Source: Salticus scenicus
Lineage: Eukaryota; Arthropoda; Arachnida; Araneae; Salticidae
Reading direction: 5' to 3'
DNA length: 64,000 bases
Assembly: GCA_963930645.1 (NCBI GenBank)
Contig: OZ005654.1
Coordinates: 263,613,700-263,677,699, forward strand
Position numbers and translations under genes: made by a program. Below, piece after piece: positions 12,180 to 22,235 of this stretch (positions are counted from its first letter, which is position 1; every line of letters begins with the position of its first letter). The notes under the pieces are model-generated. The model saw only the letters and a list, made by a program, of their open reading frames with translations. It searched no databases and was not told where the DNA came from.

Positions 12180-13312
12180 CTCGTTTTTCAGCTAATTTTT
12201 GGAAAATTCAAAATAAAGTCTATGAAATAGATAATAACAGTAAATTATTTCAGAAACATAGAAAAAACTAGTATGTTGTGGCCACCACAAGACTTTCTTC
12301 TATATTTCCCTATACAAATTCACGCAGTAAGAATATTAAAAAAAAAAAAAAAAAAAAAAACGATTTTTTTCGAAGTTTTTTTTTTCGTTAAAAGTAAAAA
12401 AAATCGATAACTTTGTTTTAAATTACCACATATTTATAGTTCAACCATTCGTTTTAAAGGTATTGACGGGACCTTTCGAAAGATACCGATCTTGAAAATT
12501 TACCCCCCCCCACTGCCATGTTAAAAGTTTAGAAAAAATACGATCACAGCGCCACCTGTTGAGCGATTGATCCCCAAATCTAATCAGCCTCAGTTTATGT
12601 CAGGGGTCAACTAAATACCAAGTCTGGTTAAATTTCGTTTAAAAAAAAAAAAAAAAAATACGATTTTTTTCTGTTTTTTTTTTTTTTTTTTTTTTAAGTA
12701 AAAAAAAATCGATAACTTTGTTTGAAATTATCACAGATTTATAGTTCAACCATTCGTTTTAAAGGTATTGACGAGACCTTTCGAAAGATACCCATCTTGA
12801 AAATTTACTCCCCTCGAGGGGGGACTTCCCCCCCAGGGGGGGTGGCGAGGTTCCTACGCATACAAAATTTTTTTCCCAGTTGACTATCCCCATTATAAAT
12901 AATTCTTGTAAATTTCATAATGATTACTAAAAAATAATTCTCTTTATGCACATTTATACAAAATTTTGTCCTATATCACCATGTTAAAAATTTAGAAAAA
13001 GCGGGATGGCAACGCAACCTGTAAGACAATTTTTACCAAAAGTTGATAGGCACTAATTTATGTCAAGGTGCAACTACATACCAATTTGTATGAAATTCTG
13101 TGCATTAGTTCTTGAGATACAGTTGCCACAAAATTTTGTCACACACACACACAGACAGACAAACAGACAGACAGGCAGACAGACAGACATTTTCTAAAAA
13201 TGGTCAAATCGTATTCTACAGCTCTCAAAACGTGTAAATTCATCAAAAACCCGAGGTCGAAAATTTTTACGAATCCAATACTTTCTCTATATTACATATA
13301 GAAGAAAGTAAT
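12180..13312 (-). repeat. R140 repeat, copy 3 (minus orientation), internally duplicated
   Basis: Reverse complement of the copy 1 and copy 2 blocks. From the right edge it reads ATTACTTTCTTCTATATG, then the CAGACAGA tract (13141-13190), then unit segments, then the GTGGTGGCCACAACATACTAG end near 12270. An internal stretch of about 300 bp is duplicated in tandem: TCGATAACTTTGTTT...AGTTCAACCATTCGTTTTAA...GACCTTTCGAAAGATACC occurs at 12394-12500 and again at 12708-12800. Each copy is preceded by an A run and a T run. Together with copy 2 it makes a large inverted pair. Confidence 0.75.
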
Positions 13313-14148
13313 AAATGACAGAATATGCTAATAATAAAATTGGTCAGCGATACCTTGAAGCTTTTACAAATTATTTTTATGTACGCATACGAATTAAAAA
13401 AATGCAGCGGCTCAAAATTTGCTTAAAAAAATATAATACAAATTCTCCAGCCTATGGTAAAAGATAATTTTAAATGCCGATTATTTTTTTTCTAGTTCTA
13501 ACCACTCACAAGAATATAGTCTCCGTTGTTTTAAAAAACTTTATATTTTATCCCCTTCCATAATTTTCCGCATTAATGATTGTAACTACATTTGTAAGAA
13601 CTGGTTATCAGCTTTGTTTGTATCAGCTGTTCTAGTTACTCAAATGTTTAGCTAATGCAAACGAAAACAAGTCATATAAAAAAAAAACTAACTTTATTTG
13701 CTTTAAACTTTAACGGAGGAGAATGTTGCGACTTTCACACCAGTACTGAACTCAAATAAACCTAAGCAGATCTTAATCCTTAAGAAACTATAAAGAAATG
13801 AATTCAACAGAATTGGTTTAACTCTTGAACTTGAATTAGTCTATGAAATGAACTCACACAAAATCACATCCGTAAATAATAAACTCCATAGTTATTCCGA
13901 ATCACTTTAGTAGCATATAGAAGCTTGAATATAAACGGCGTAATCATATCTCATCCCAGAAACACATACGTCCTCAATTATAAAATATAATTTTAATGGA
14001 ATAAGACAGAGAGCAATTCGTTTCATTTTCACTCAAATATCCATCCTAAAAATACTTACATCCAACTGAACACGAAAAGCATCGCAACTTCCCTTATAAT
14101 CCTTCCATATCTCAGCTTGAATAAAATTCAAATAACTGGTAACCTTCT
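13313..14148. other. AT-rich non-coding
   Basis: No gene, RNA or repeat recognised. Confidence 0.55.
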
Positions 14149-14152
14149 TTAA

Positions 14153-14675
14153 CCCTTTCAGGGGCACTAAGTAAAAATGATTGAATTTCCTTTTAAATAT
14201 ATATATATATCATAAAGTAAACATCCCCTACAAGTCATATTTGAGGAAGAAAAAAATTCAGCATGTGGGGATTTTTTTGTGGGTGGTGGCTAGTCGTTCT
14301 AGCCACTGTGTCTATCCACCTAAAAGATGCTCCTAAAAATCAAACTAAAATTAATGATCTAAGATAATATGTAAATCTGTTGTATTTAAAAGGTGCATTA
14401 CAGTATATTTACACTACCAAATACTTTTGAATAAAAAATTATTTTTCATAAAAATATATAAAAGAAACTTCAAAAAATTTTCCCGCAACTTGTCCATTTA
14501 AAAAAGTCACAGGCACATCCTGCTTAAAGTTACTGTAGTTCTGCCATCTCTATTTAAATTTTAGAAGTACACATTAACTTTTTATAAAAGTGTATAAAAA
14601 AGGTAGCCACTGCACACTTAGAGAAAAATTTCTAAAGTAGGTGGATAGACCCTCTAGCCACCGCCCCTGAAAGGG
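14153..14675. mobile_element. TTAA-type (piggyBac-like) MITE, 523 bp
   Basis: The ends are CCCTTTCAGGGGC (from 14153) and its exact complement GCCCCTGAAAGGG (to 14675). They are flanked by TTAA on both sides (14149-14152 and 14676-14679). A TTAA duplication with CCC-starting inverted ends is the signature of piggyBac-mobilised elements. The interior repeats a subterminal GGTGG(A)TAG..GCCAC theme at both ends (about 14281-14322 and 14610-14668) and has no coding sequence, so it would need a transposase in trans. Confidence 0.85.
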
Positions 14676-14944
14676 TTAACACCAACACGACACTTCTACA
14701 GTCGGCAGCAAAAGTATCCGACCACTAGCAAAAATTCCTGTATTAAAAAAGTACATTTAATTATACTGACCAAACGTCCCCATTTTCTGGTGACAAAGTG
14801 GGATGCTTTTTTTTTTTTTTTTAAGGCATTTTTCTAAGTTTTAAAAAATTGTAGAAACTAAATTATTAATCAATAACACTTTTTTTTAGTCCTTATTTAA
14901 TAGGAATAAAAAAATACATCCATAATTTGATAATTGTAGCAATT

Positions 14945-14958
14945 AGGTTGATTTCTTT
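14945..14958 (+). repeat. 14-bp inverted repeat, left partner
   Basis: AGGTTGATTTCTTT is the exact reverse complement of 16791-16804. The pair brackets the tandem repeat and PLE-2. Penelope-like elements are known to carry short inverted terminal segments, so this may mark the real limits of the PLE-2 insertion; no flanking duplication was found. Confidence 0.6.
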
Positions 14959-15078
14959 AGAAATCGACCTATTGCAATCACTTCGTTTATCAATCTTCGG
15001 CAATCACTTATTTCTTCGCAAATTTATCTTCGGCAATCACTTCGTTATATATACATATCTATAATGAAAATTTTGTCA

Positions 15079-15855
15079 TCACGATAACTCCCGAAATAAT
15101 ACTCGAAATGAAACCAAATTTGGACAATGAACTGATCTTATAAATATCTTGGATGAGTTCGTTAACCAAGTTGCTCCGACTTTTTGTTTTCAAGTGGCAG
15201 CCACTTGAAAATTTCAAACCGACATTGTAAAAAGCATATTTAAAGCAAAATTTGCTTGAATTTTGTTGTAAATACAGGTCACATAAGGGTTTCAATGAAT
15301 TTTATTAATGAAGTTTATCCGCCATTTTTAATAAAGTGGCAGATATTTTAAGTTAAGTGGGACCACTTGAAATCAGGCTACCACTTGAAAATTTAAAATC
15401 ACTATAACTTCCGAAATAATACTCCAAATCGAACCAAATTTAGACAGTGTCTTAACTTATCTTATAAATATCTTACATGAGTTTATTAACCAAGTTGCTC
15501 CGCCATTTTGTTTTCAAGTGGAGACCACTTGAAAATTTCAAATTCAAATTGTAAAAAGCGTATTCCGAATTTATTTGAAATTTGATGTAAATATAAACCA
15601 CATATGGGTCTCAATGAAGTTTATTAATGAAATTTATCCGTCATTTTTAATAAAGTGGTAGATATCTTAAGTTAAGCGGGGCCACTTGAAATCACTCTAC
15701 CACTTGAAAATTTAAAATCACAATAACTTCTAAAATAATACTCAAAATCGAACCAAATTTGGATAGTGTCTTAACTTATCTTATAAATAACTTAGATTAA
15801 CTTGTTAACCAAGTTGCTCCGCCATTTTGTTTTCAAGTTGAGACCACTTGAAAAC
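15079..15855 (+). repeat. Tandem repeat, 320-bp unit, 2.4 copies
   Basis: The unit start TCAC(G/T/A)ATAACT..C(C/T)(G/A)AAATAATACTC occurs at 15079, 15399 and 15718 (periods 320 and 319). Each unit contains CAAGTTGCTCCG and short palindromes of the CAAGTGG...CCACTTG type. The third copy breaks off at 15855, exactly where PLE-2 coding homology begins, so the repeat is probably the element's own upstream terminal repeat (pLTR). Confidence 0.8.
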
Positions 15856-16471
15856 AATTTCAGTACCGATGAACATTTCCAGTTGGAATTGAAAAGGATT
15901 TTTTCGGACTTAAAGCGTAATAATTATCCCCCTCGCTGGCTTAAAAGAAAATTAAAAGAGTATGATTTTAATAAGGATAATCATAAAACTAATTCATCTA
16001 ATTCACCTAAATCGTTCTTTACTATTCCTTACTATAAAAATATTTCTGAATCTATTGCCAAAGTTTTACGCACTGTTAATTTATCTGTTTCCTATAAACC
16101 TCAATTTCTAATTCGTAATTTCCTTTCTAATTTTAAAACTGTTATCCCCCCCTTTTTCCCGTACAGGTGTTATTTATAATATCCCTTGTAAATCTTGTAG
16201 TTCAGTTTATATTGGTCAAACTGGCCGTTCTCTTCATACTCGAATTAAGGAACATAAAACAAATTTCAAAAACCGTGATATACGTTCAAAAATAGTACAA
16301 CATGCCATAGAAACTGACCATTTACCTGATTTTAACAGTACTAAAATAATCGTATCTAATTGTTTAAATTATCACTCAAGAATTTTCCTGGAGGGCTGGT
16401 ACACAAATCAACATTTTTCGCCACTTAATGAGGCATGCGCAGTTCCTGATGAATACGTTGTACTCACATAA
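15856..16471 (+). pseudogene. PLE-2: Penelope-type C-terminal region with GIY-YIG endonuclease
   Basis: The first part (15856-16150) reads NNFSTDEHFQLELKRIFSDL and continues through PPRWLKRKLKEY, a linker of the type that lies between RT thumb and endonuclease in Penelope-like elements. The second part is a GIY-YIG domain in another frame: GVIYNIPCKSCSSVYIGQTG (GIY and YIG tyrosines, CxxC pair typical of this family), then RIKEHK with the catalytic-type Arg, a HAIETDH segment and the glutamate in FLEGWY, ending at TAA 16469-16471. The frames join at a seven-C run (16147-16153): one base fewer would give a continuous reading frame. So the copy is broken by a single homopolymer indel, or by a sequencing error there. 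No RT core is present; the copy is 5'-truncated. Confidence 0.85.
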
Positions 16472-16507
16472 TGAAAGTCTGTTGTCCATCTCATCTTTTG
16501 CACTTGA

Positions 16508-16560
16508 TGTTTTTTACTGATGAGGAGCCTGTAAAAGGCTCGAAACGTTTAAATTTATGT
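16508..16560 (+). ncRNA. Hammerhead ribozyme motif at PLE-2 3' end
   Basis: Core CTGATGA at 16517-16523, GAAA at 16542-16545. Stem II is GAGCC (16525-16529) with GGCTC (16537-16541), loop TGTAAAA. Stem III is minimal and self-complementary (AC/GU, 16545-16548). The predicted cleavage nucleotide is U16549. Stem I pairs TTTA (16513-16516) with TAAA (16550-16553). One extra unpaired G (16524) lies between CUGAUGA and stem II, which the canonical hammerhead lacks. Hammerheads with very short stem III are established in Penelope-like elements. Position just after the GIY-YIG stop codon supports the call. Confidence 0.7.
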
Positions 16561-16790
16561 TTTTGTGTTTTTAATATTTTAAAATGTATATTTTTAATGT
16601 ATATTATCTGTCTCAGTTTTTAATGTAATTAAAATTTAATTTTACTATGAGACGTAATGATTTTTAAATATTTTAAAAACATAAAAAGGTATTTATAAAC
16701 CGTTTTTCTTAAAAATCCATATGTGCATAGCCTGCATTAATAATTTGTAGCTGCCATTTTGAAACAAAATGACGGCTACTTGATAAGGAA

Positions 16791-16804
16791 AAAGAAATCA
16801 ACCT
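16791..16804 (-). repeat. 14-bp inverted repeat, right partner
   Basis: AAAGAAATCAACCT, exact complement of 14945-14958; see that entry. Confidence 0.6.
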
Positions 16805-17929
16805 ACCCTTCCGAATAAGCCGAAAGGACTTGTTTTTAATGCTTTTCTATTATAAAGGTACTTTGATCTGGTCAGCCTAATTTAATACAATTTTGTTAAA
16901 TAAATCTTTGTTGAATAATGGTCTTAGTCAGTCTAAGAACATGATTCGACAAAGATTTATTTAACAAAACAGTATTAAGTGTATTTTTATTTATTTATTT
17001 TTTTTACATGGGAAATTTTGCTAGTACTCGGATACTTTTGCTGTCGACTATATGCTCAACCTGACATTTTCACGGAGACCGTCTAATGCTAGAGCTAACT
17101 GGTGACTTTAACTGTTCCAATTTAACTTTCCATGGACAACTAGATATGATTTCGAGCATTTGAAACCTAAATAGATTGAGTGATGCCTCACACCTTACAC
17201 ATTTCCTCACATTTCAATCATCTGTTTTAGCACAATGTTATGAAAAATTACTGAACAATTACATATTTTTACTTTAATTTTTATAATAATAATGTCAATA
17301 GCATCATTTTACTCTTTTCATTTATTTATTCATTTTTATTTATTTATTTCTTATTTATTTATTTATTTATTTTTTATTTTTTAAACAAACATTAAAATTT
17401 TGACAGTTTTGATTGTATAAGAGCTTTATTTTTTAAAAAATATCTTTTAATTTTAACCAGTAGAATTATTTTATTGCCTTAAGATTGAGCGCTTAGGTAT
17501 ATACTATTAACCAATTGTAGAATAAAAAATATATATATGTGTAAATAACAATACCCTGATGCAACTAAAAAAAATTTCATCTTATGTTTTCTTCGAAAAT
17601 GAAAATGATTTCCTCTTTTCAATATACTCTTGAGTCATTTTAATAATATTTTTAAACGACCTTTTAAGTAATAAACTTTTTGTTTACTGATCAATTAGTA
17701 TAAATAAAAATTAAAACACTTTACAAAACCCATATTTACATTTTATTACGAAATTATTATTAATTTAATTATATATCTCAAAGATGATTGTAAAAATAAA
17801 TTAAGTTTATGCTATATGAGTCCCCAAATGCCGGTCAAACAATTTGTTTTATTAAATCTTTGGGGGAAAAATTCTTATTTCTTTTGCAATCAGGTATTGT
17901 TCATACAGACTTACTCCTTGAACTACCAT

Positions 17930-18050
17930 TTGGTTACCATATGTTAGCGTTGGCCTCAGTTGCCAAGTGTCAGATTTAAACCGATTCACACGCGTGGATG
18001 TTTTTATTAGTTCACGATTCAGTAGGTCGTGGGTTCCGATCTAATCAAGT
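17930..18050 (+). repeat. Possible tRNA-derived SINE head (copy in D1)
   Basis: GGTTACCATATGTTAGCG...CTCAGTTGCCAAGTG...CGTGGGTTCCGATCT resembles a diverged tRNA promoter (box A-like GTTAGC.. and box B-like GGGTTCCGATC). The paralogous stretch at 39058-39180 reads GGTTACCATACGGTTAGCAT and GCCAGATTCGAAAATC. An A run (18061-18088) follows it, as a SINE tail would. No cloverleaf was folded. Confidence 0.35.
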
Positions 18051-18059
18051 CTGGTGTAC

Positions 18060-18090
<31 letters not shown>

Positions 18091-18441
18091 AAAGAAAAAA
18101 AGATTGCAGAATGACAAACTAAACTGTCGAAGGTGAGCCGTTAATAATGTAAATAACTCAACTAATATTGCATAGAAAATATACAACAAATTTATATTTA
18201 TTAGTTATAATAACATGAATTTTGCAAGTGACAGACTACTTTTAGACCTTCAACACTATTAGAATGAAAGAAAAAAATGACACGTATTTAGAATTTACTA
18301 ACTGCGTACAAGTAAGTAAGTAGACTATAATCTGCATATTCTATAAACATTTTCCAAAAGATATATTTTTCTACATAAAAATTCTCGGGTGATTTAATAT
18401 TATTACTGTTAAATTGCTGCACTAATATATATGTATATATA

Positions 18442-19204
18442 CCGGGTGATCCAAAAGTCATGACAAACTTTAAAAATGAATAATTCGAAAACGAATCAAG
18501 ATACAAAGATACGGTTTGCACCAAACGATTGAAAAAGAAACCGGGATTTGTGTGGCAAAGGAAAAAAATTAGTTCTGTTGGCGACCAACAAAAGGCGTAT
18601 GGTGTTTTATTTCACCAAAAGATGATTTACAAATGAAAAAAAAAAATGTTGACAACTTACAAGTCAGCTTAATTACAGTTAATTAGTACTACTACTGTAA
18701 CTGTTCAGTGTCTATCATTCAGAAGTACAGCTGTGAGATGAATCACCACATCGTTCACAGCATTTAGTAGCATTTCTTGCGTTATGGCAGACACATTTTG
18801 GCGGATGGCATCTTTCAGTGCTGCTAGTGATGCCGGTTGGTCGCGGTACACTTTTGACTTCCAAGAATCCCCACAGCCAAAAGTCACAGGGTGTCAGATC
18901 GGGAGATCTTGGAGGCCATGCGTGATTAAAGTAGCGACTGAGAATGCGATATTTCGATGCATATAAGCTTCGACTACCATTACCTGCTGTAGTTGTTCCA
19001 TTTTATATCGTTTGTTGCTTTGCATAATCCGACATCAGAAATACGACAGCGCCATCTGTCGGTCGCCAACAGAACTATTTTTTTTCTTTACCACACAAAA
19101 CCCGGCTTCTTTTCCATCCGTTTGGTGCAAACCGTATCTTTGCATCTTGATTCGTTTTCGAATTATTCATTTTTAAAGTTTATCCTGACTTTTGGATCAC
19201 CCGG
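18442..19204 (-). mobile_element. Mariner-type element, 763 bp, internally deleted
   Basis: The ends CCGGGTGATCCAAAAGTCA (18442) and its complement (to 19204) are flanked by TA on both sides (18440-18441, 19205-19206). The inverted repeats extend about 150 bp (18442-18595 and 19055-19204) with few mismatches. The interior keeps only the 3' part of a transposase gene on the minus strand. The corresponding place in D1 copy 2 (near 39870) lacks it, which shows it as a real insertion. Confidence 0.9.
18705..18912 (-). pseudogene. Mariner-family transposase, C-terminal remnant
   Basis: On the minus strand the reading begins with SPDLTPCDFWLWGFL, the segment around the last catalytic aspartate of mariner-type DD34D transposases (compare the family pattern PDLxPxDxxLW). 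After a frameshift it continues KSKVYRDQPASLAALKDAIRQ and on to a stop near 18705. The N-terminal DNA-binding region and the first two catalytic aspartates are missing. The same C-terminal logic (an xLxELxxxI...EE...IxxxML segment) is seen in the 52.4-kb element. Confidence 0.75.
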
Positions 19205-20045
19205 TATATATATATATATATATATACTTTTTTTTTCAAAGTCTTTATTTTGTAATTTAGGTATGAGAAAGGTATGACTAAAATTTCATACGAAAACAAG
19301 AATAAAACAATCCTAACTTCATTATTTGCGAACAACGTTCGATAATCGCCTATTCTTTTATCCTCTTCAATAGACTCAACTTATTTTTTCTATGAATAAT
19401 CAATTAATAACGATTTAAAAAATTCGAAAGAATGGTTATTTTATTATTTTTATTATTTTTTGTATGGATTTTTATTTTGCTAAATTATATTTAGAAAAAA
19501 AAACTGAAAGAAAAAAAAATTAACTTTTTCCCCTCTCTGGCTGATTGGATTTTTTATTCAAGCTGTTCGTTCTTAATGAACTTGTAAGCCCTTTTTTATT
19601 CCCGAGGGAAAAAGCAAGATTATTTGTTTAATGACCTCAATATTTCTTATCGGATAAGACATCCAATGTTTAATTATTTTTCAGAAAAATAAAGAAAAAC
19701 TGTACTTTTTCTTCTTTTAAAGAATCACAGTCTACTATTTCATAGGCAGTTTTTAATAAATTTATTAACTATTCACTACATGTTCGTTTTCCATAATCTC
19801 ATAATCTATTCCTTTAATTTAATTAAAAGAAAAAAAAAACTTTCTAAATGAACGCTATAAATTGTAGATACAAATAAAAACAATTGTTTCACGTGAAAAT
19901 AGTTGAGTATATATATCTTCATTAAGCGATATATTTAGCTATCAGTTTATTCTGAATGCCGTTCACTTTTAATTGTTGTTTCGTATTATAATGATATAAT
20001 ATATAAATTTGTTTAATCCTCAAAGAACATGAAGGTATATTTTTT

Positions 20046-20166
20046 TATTCAAATTAGTAAAATCCAGACTAATCCTAAAATGCGTATACTGTTTACATAA
20101 AGGATATTTTTTTTTTCTGAAAATTCTTTAAAAATTCGCTGAAAATTTGCTAGTTTCTTTTACATT

Positions 20167-20218
<52 letters not shown>

Positions 20219-21689
20219 TTTTAGTAGATTTAGTAGTATTTATTAATATTCAATTAAGAAACTAGAATTTTTTTAAACAATGAAATAATAACTATTTTTT
20301 ATTTATGCTTATCGTGCATTAAAAGAATATGTATATGTATGTATATATATGTCTCCAGTTTGTGTAAAAGTTTTACATGTGGCTACTCTTCTTTTTTCTA
20401 GTTATCTGTCTGGATTCCTTGATGATTTGAATTAATAATTTATTTAATTTCTCATTCAAAATGGTTTTTGCTATCTCGATCGGGGCTGAAACAATATAAA
20501 TTGCTATGATTAGTTATATTGTTTTACTAAATCGATACAGCTTTCACAGCTTTATGACGTTCATGCCCCTAAGAGTTTATACTTCAAAATTTAAGCATTT
20601 TTATCCAATTATTATTTCTGTTGTCCTTTATTTAATTTCTCCGTCGTTAAATTTAATGGTCCTTTTTCTATTACTATTATTCATGTCGGTGTAAGTAATT
20701 TAAATTGTTTTTGTCTCTTATTGGTTCTTAATCTGCATCGCCACATTTTTGTGTCAGTCTTACCTAAATGTTACAATCACTTCTATTTTTATTGTGTTGG
20801 TATTGTTTTGTATTTATTAATTGCGAAATTTTAAGGTTACATTTTATTACGATATCTATCATTTATATATATATATATATATATAATTTTTCGCTGCCAT
20901 ATGCATAGCATAAAACTTACATTATTATAATCACTATTATTTATTTATTTATTAATTTATTTTTATTTATTTATTTTTCTGAAATTAATCTAATGCAAAT
21001 TAAAATTGTTTAGTTAAAAGTTAAATTGCTGAAAAAAATCTCGAACAAAGTTTAACTAAGAAATTATTTCAATTAATTGTTTTATATGTTTATGTGTTAG
21101 AACTACTCGTGAAATAATTTATACACATATCAGCCATAGATTCTTTGCCTCTGCATTACAGACCTTACCAATGCTAGAGAGTTTCTGTCCTCCCAGCTAA
21201 GTAGACGAAAGGAGTCGGTAGAGCCTAACTAAACCTGATTGGCTTATCCGTTCAGAATTCTAGTAGGTTTATTTATTTATTTATTTCCAAAACACACCTA
21301 AATATGGACTTGAATACCTTAGAAGCCCTCCTCCTCCCCTCTCTCACACGCCTGGTACACTTTCAAACACAAATATTTTGGAAAAGATTTTTTTTTTTTT
21401 AAATATGTATGAGAATTGTCAACTTTTATCTGAATTAGACGTTCTGGATAATTTATTTTCAAAAACAAAATAATCTTCAAAATCATCCCTGAATTTCAAC
21501 ATCATTATTTAAAAAATTCATGTTTGAACCTTAAAACCTATTCGTAGATTTTAAATTAAAAAAAAAAAAAAAAAGAAAAAATAGTGTATTTTGTTATTGA
21601 AAATAAATTTTACTTTGATTAATTTCCTACACAAATCTCTACCCAAATTAAAATAATCAATATGTTTTGTCAAATAAATTTTATAATAA
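20046..21689. other. AT-rich non-coding with microsatellites
   Basis: No gene supported. Contains an (AAT)n run of about 15 units at 20168-20213, (AT)n at 20865-20885, and ATTT-type simple repeats near 20938 and 21272. No matching block was found between the D1 and D2 copies at 41.2-50.7 kb. Confidence 0.6.
20168..20213. repeat. (AAT)n microsatellite
   Basis: About 15 uninterrupted AAT (ATA/TAA register) units. Confidence 0.95.
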
Positions 21690-21801
21690 AAACGTATAAA
21701 TACCTTTCAAAGTCTAAACACTAAAAGGTGTGTTCCGCAAAGTATTGTTAATTAATGATGTTTATCGAAAATTCAGAGGACATTCTGCAAAGGTTTTTTA
21801 A

Positions 21802-22235
21802 CGGCCCTCTTCAATTATCGGCGCCGGAAGCCCGAGCGAATGTTATTCTATGGGGAACATTTCTTTACAAATAACTTATTAAATATTAAATATATTTAAA
21901 TTCTGTTTTCACATTCAGATAATTCCCAACTGTTAAATTGACGGACCTTTTTTAGAAAATTATTTTTTTAATTTTTAATAATTTATTTTGAAATTGCAAA
22001 ATGAAAAAAATTCACATATTGAAAATCCGTATTTTGCAGCTTCAAAATAAAATATAAAAAATTAAAAAAAAAAAAAAAAAAAATTAAAAGGTCCGTCAAT
22101 TTAACAGCTGGAAATTTTCAGAATGTGAAAACAGAATTTAAAAATATGTATTAGTTAATAAGTTATTTGTAAAGAAAATTTTCCCATAGAATAACATTAG
22201 CTTCGGTTTCCGGTGGCGGTGAGTGAAGAGGGCCC
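21802..22235. mobile_element. TTAA MITE, 434 bp (family M1, copy 1)
   Basis: Flanked by TTAA (21798-21801, 22236-22239). Ends CGGCCCTCTTCA and TGAAGAGGGCCC are the two arms of a long inverted repeat of roughly 160 bp. Subterminal landmarks are AATGTTATTCTATGGG, AAATTCTGTTTTCACATTC and GTTAAATTGACGGACC. The middle is A/T runs with no coding. The second copy at 40603-41035 is 433 bp, and the paralogous D2 copy 2 has an empty site near 50775. Confidence 0.9.

Larger units (their letters stand above)
14699..17050. mobile_element. Tc1/mariner-type TIR element, 2.35 kb, with nested retroelement
   Basis: Left end CAGTCGGCAGCAAAAGTATC (14699) and the complementary right end GATACTTTTGCTGTCGACTA (to 17050) match over about 40 bp with few differences, flanked by TA (14697-14698 and 17051-17052). 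TA target duplication and CAG-type ends fit the Tc1/mariner superfamily. A second short inverted pair (AATACAATTTTGTTAAATAA near 16885 and its complement near 16953) lies inside the right end. No transposase is seen; the middle is occupied by the 320-bp tandem repeat and PLE-2, which may have inserted into a MITE. Confidence 0.7.
17220..20045 (+). repeat. Duplicated segment, block D1, copy 1
   Basis: Diverged but collinear with 37.88-41.17 kb. Anchors include TTTTGACAGTTTTG (17398 and 37988), TTTCCTCTTTTCAAT (17609 and 38222), TTTTATTAAATCTTTG (17848 and 38966) and the stretch CTGGCTGATTGGATTTTT (19539 and 40208) followed by GGGAAAAAG. Copy 1 holds a mariner-type MITE (18442-19204) absent from copy 2. 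No coding sequence other than transposon remnants; the similarity lies in non-coding DNA. Confidence 0.8.

Noticed and set aside
13141..13190. CACA/CAGACAGA tract as a CRISPR-like or regulatory array
   Set aside because: A simple microsatellite at a fixed place in R140; no spacers.
15802..15855. Start of a 125-codon ORF in the 320-bp repeat
   Set aside because: The first 18 codons are tandem repeat read in frame; real homology starts at 15856.
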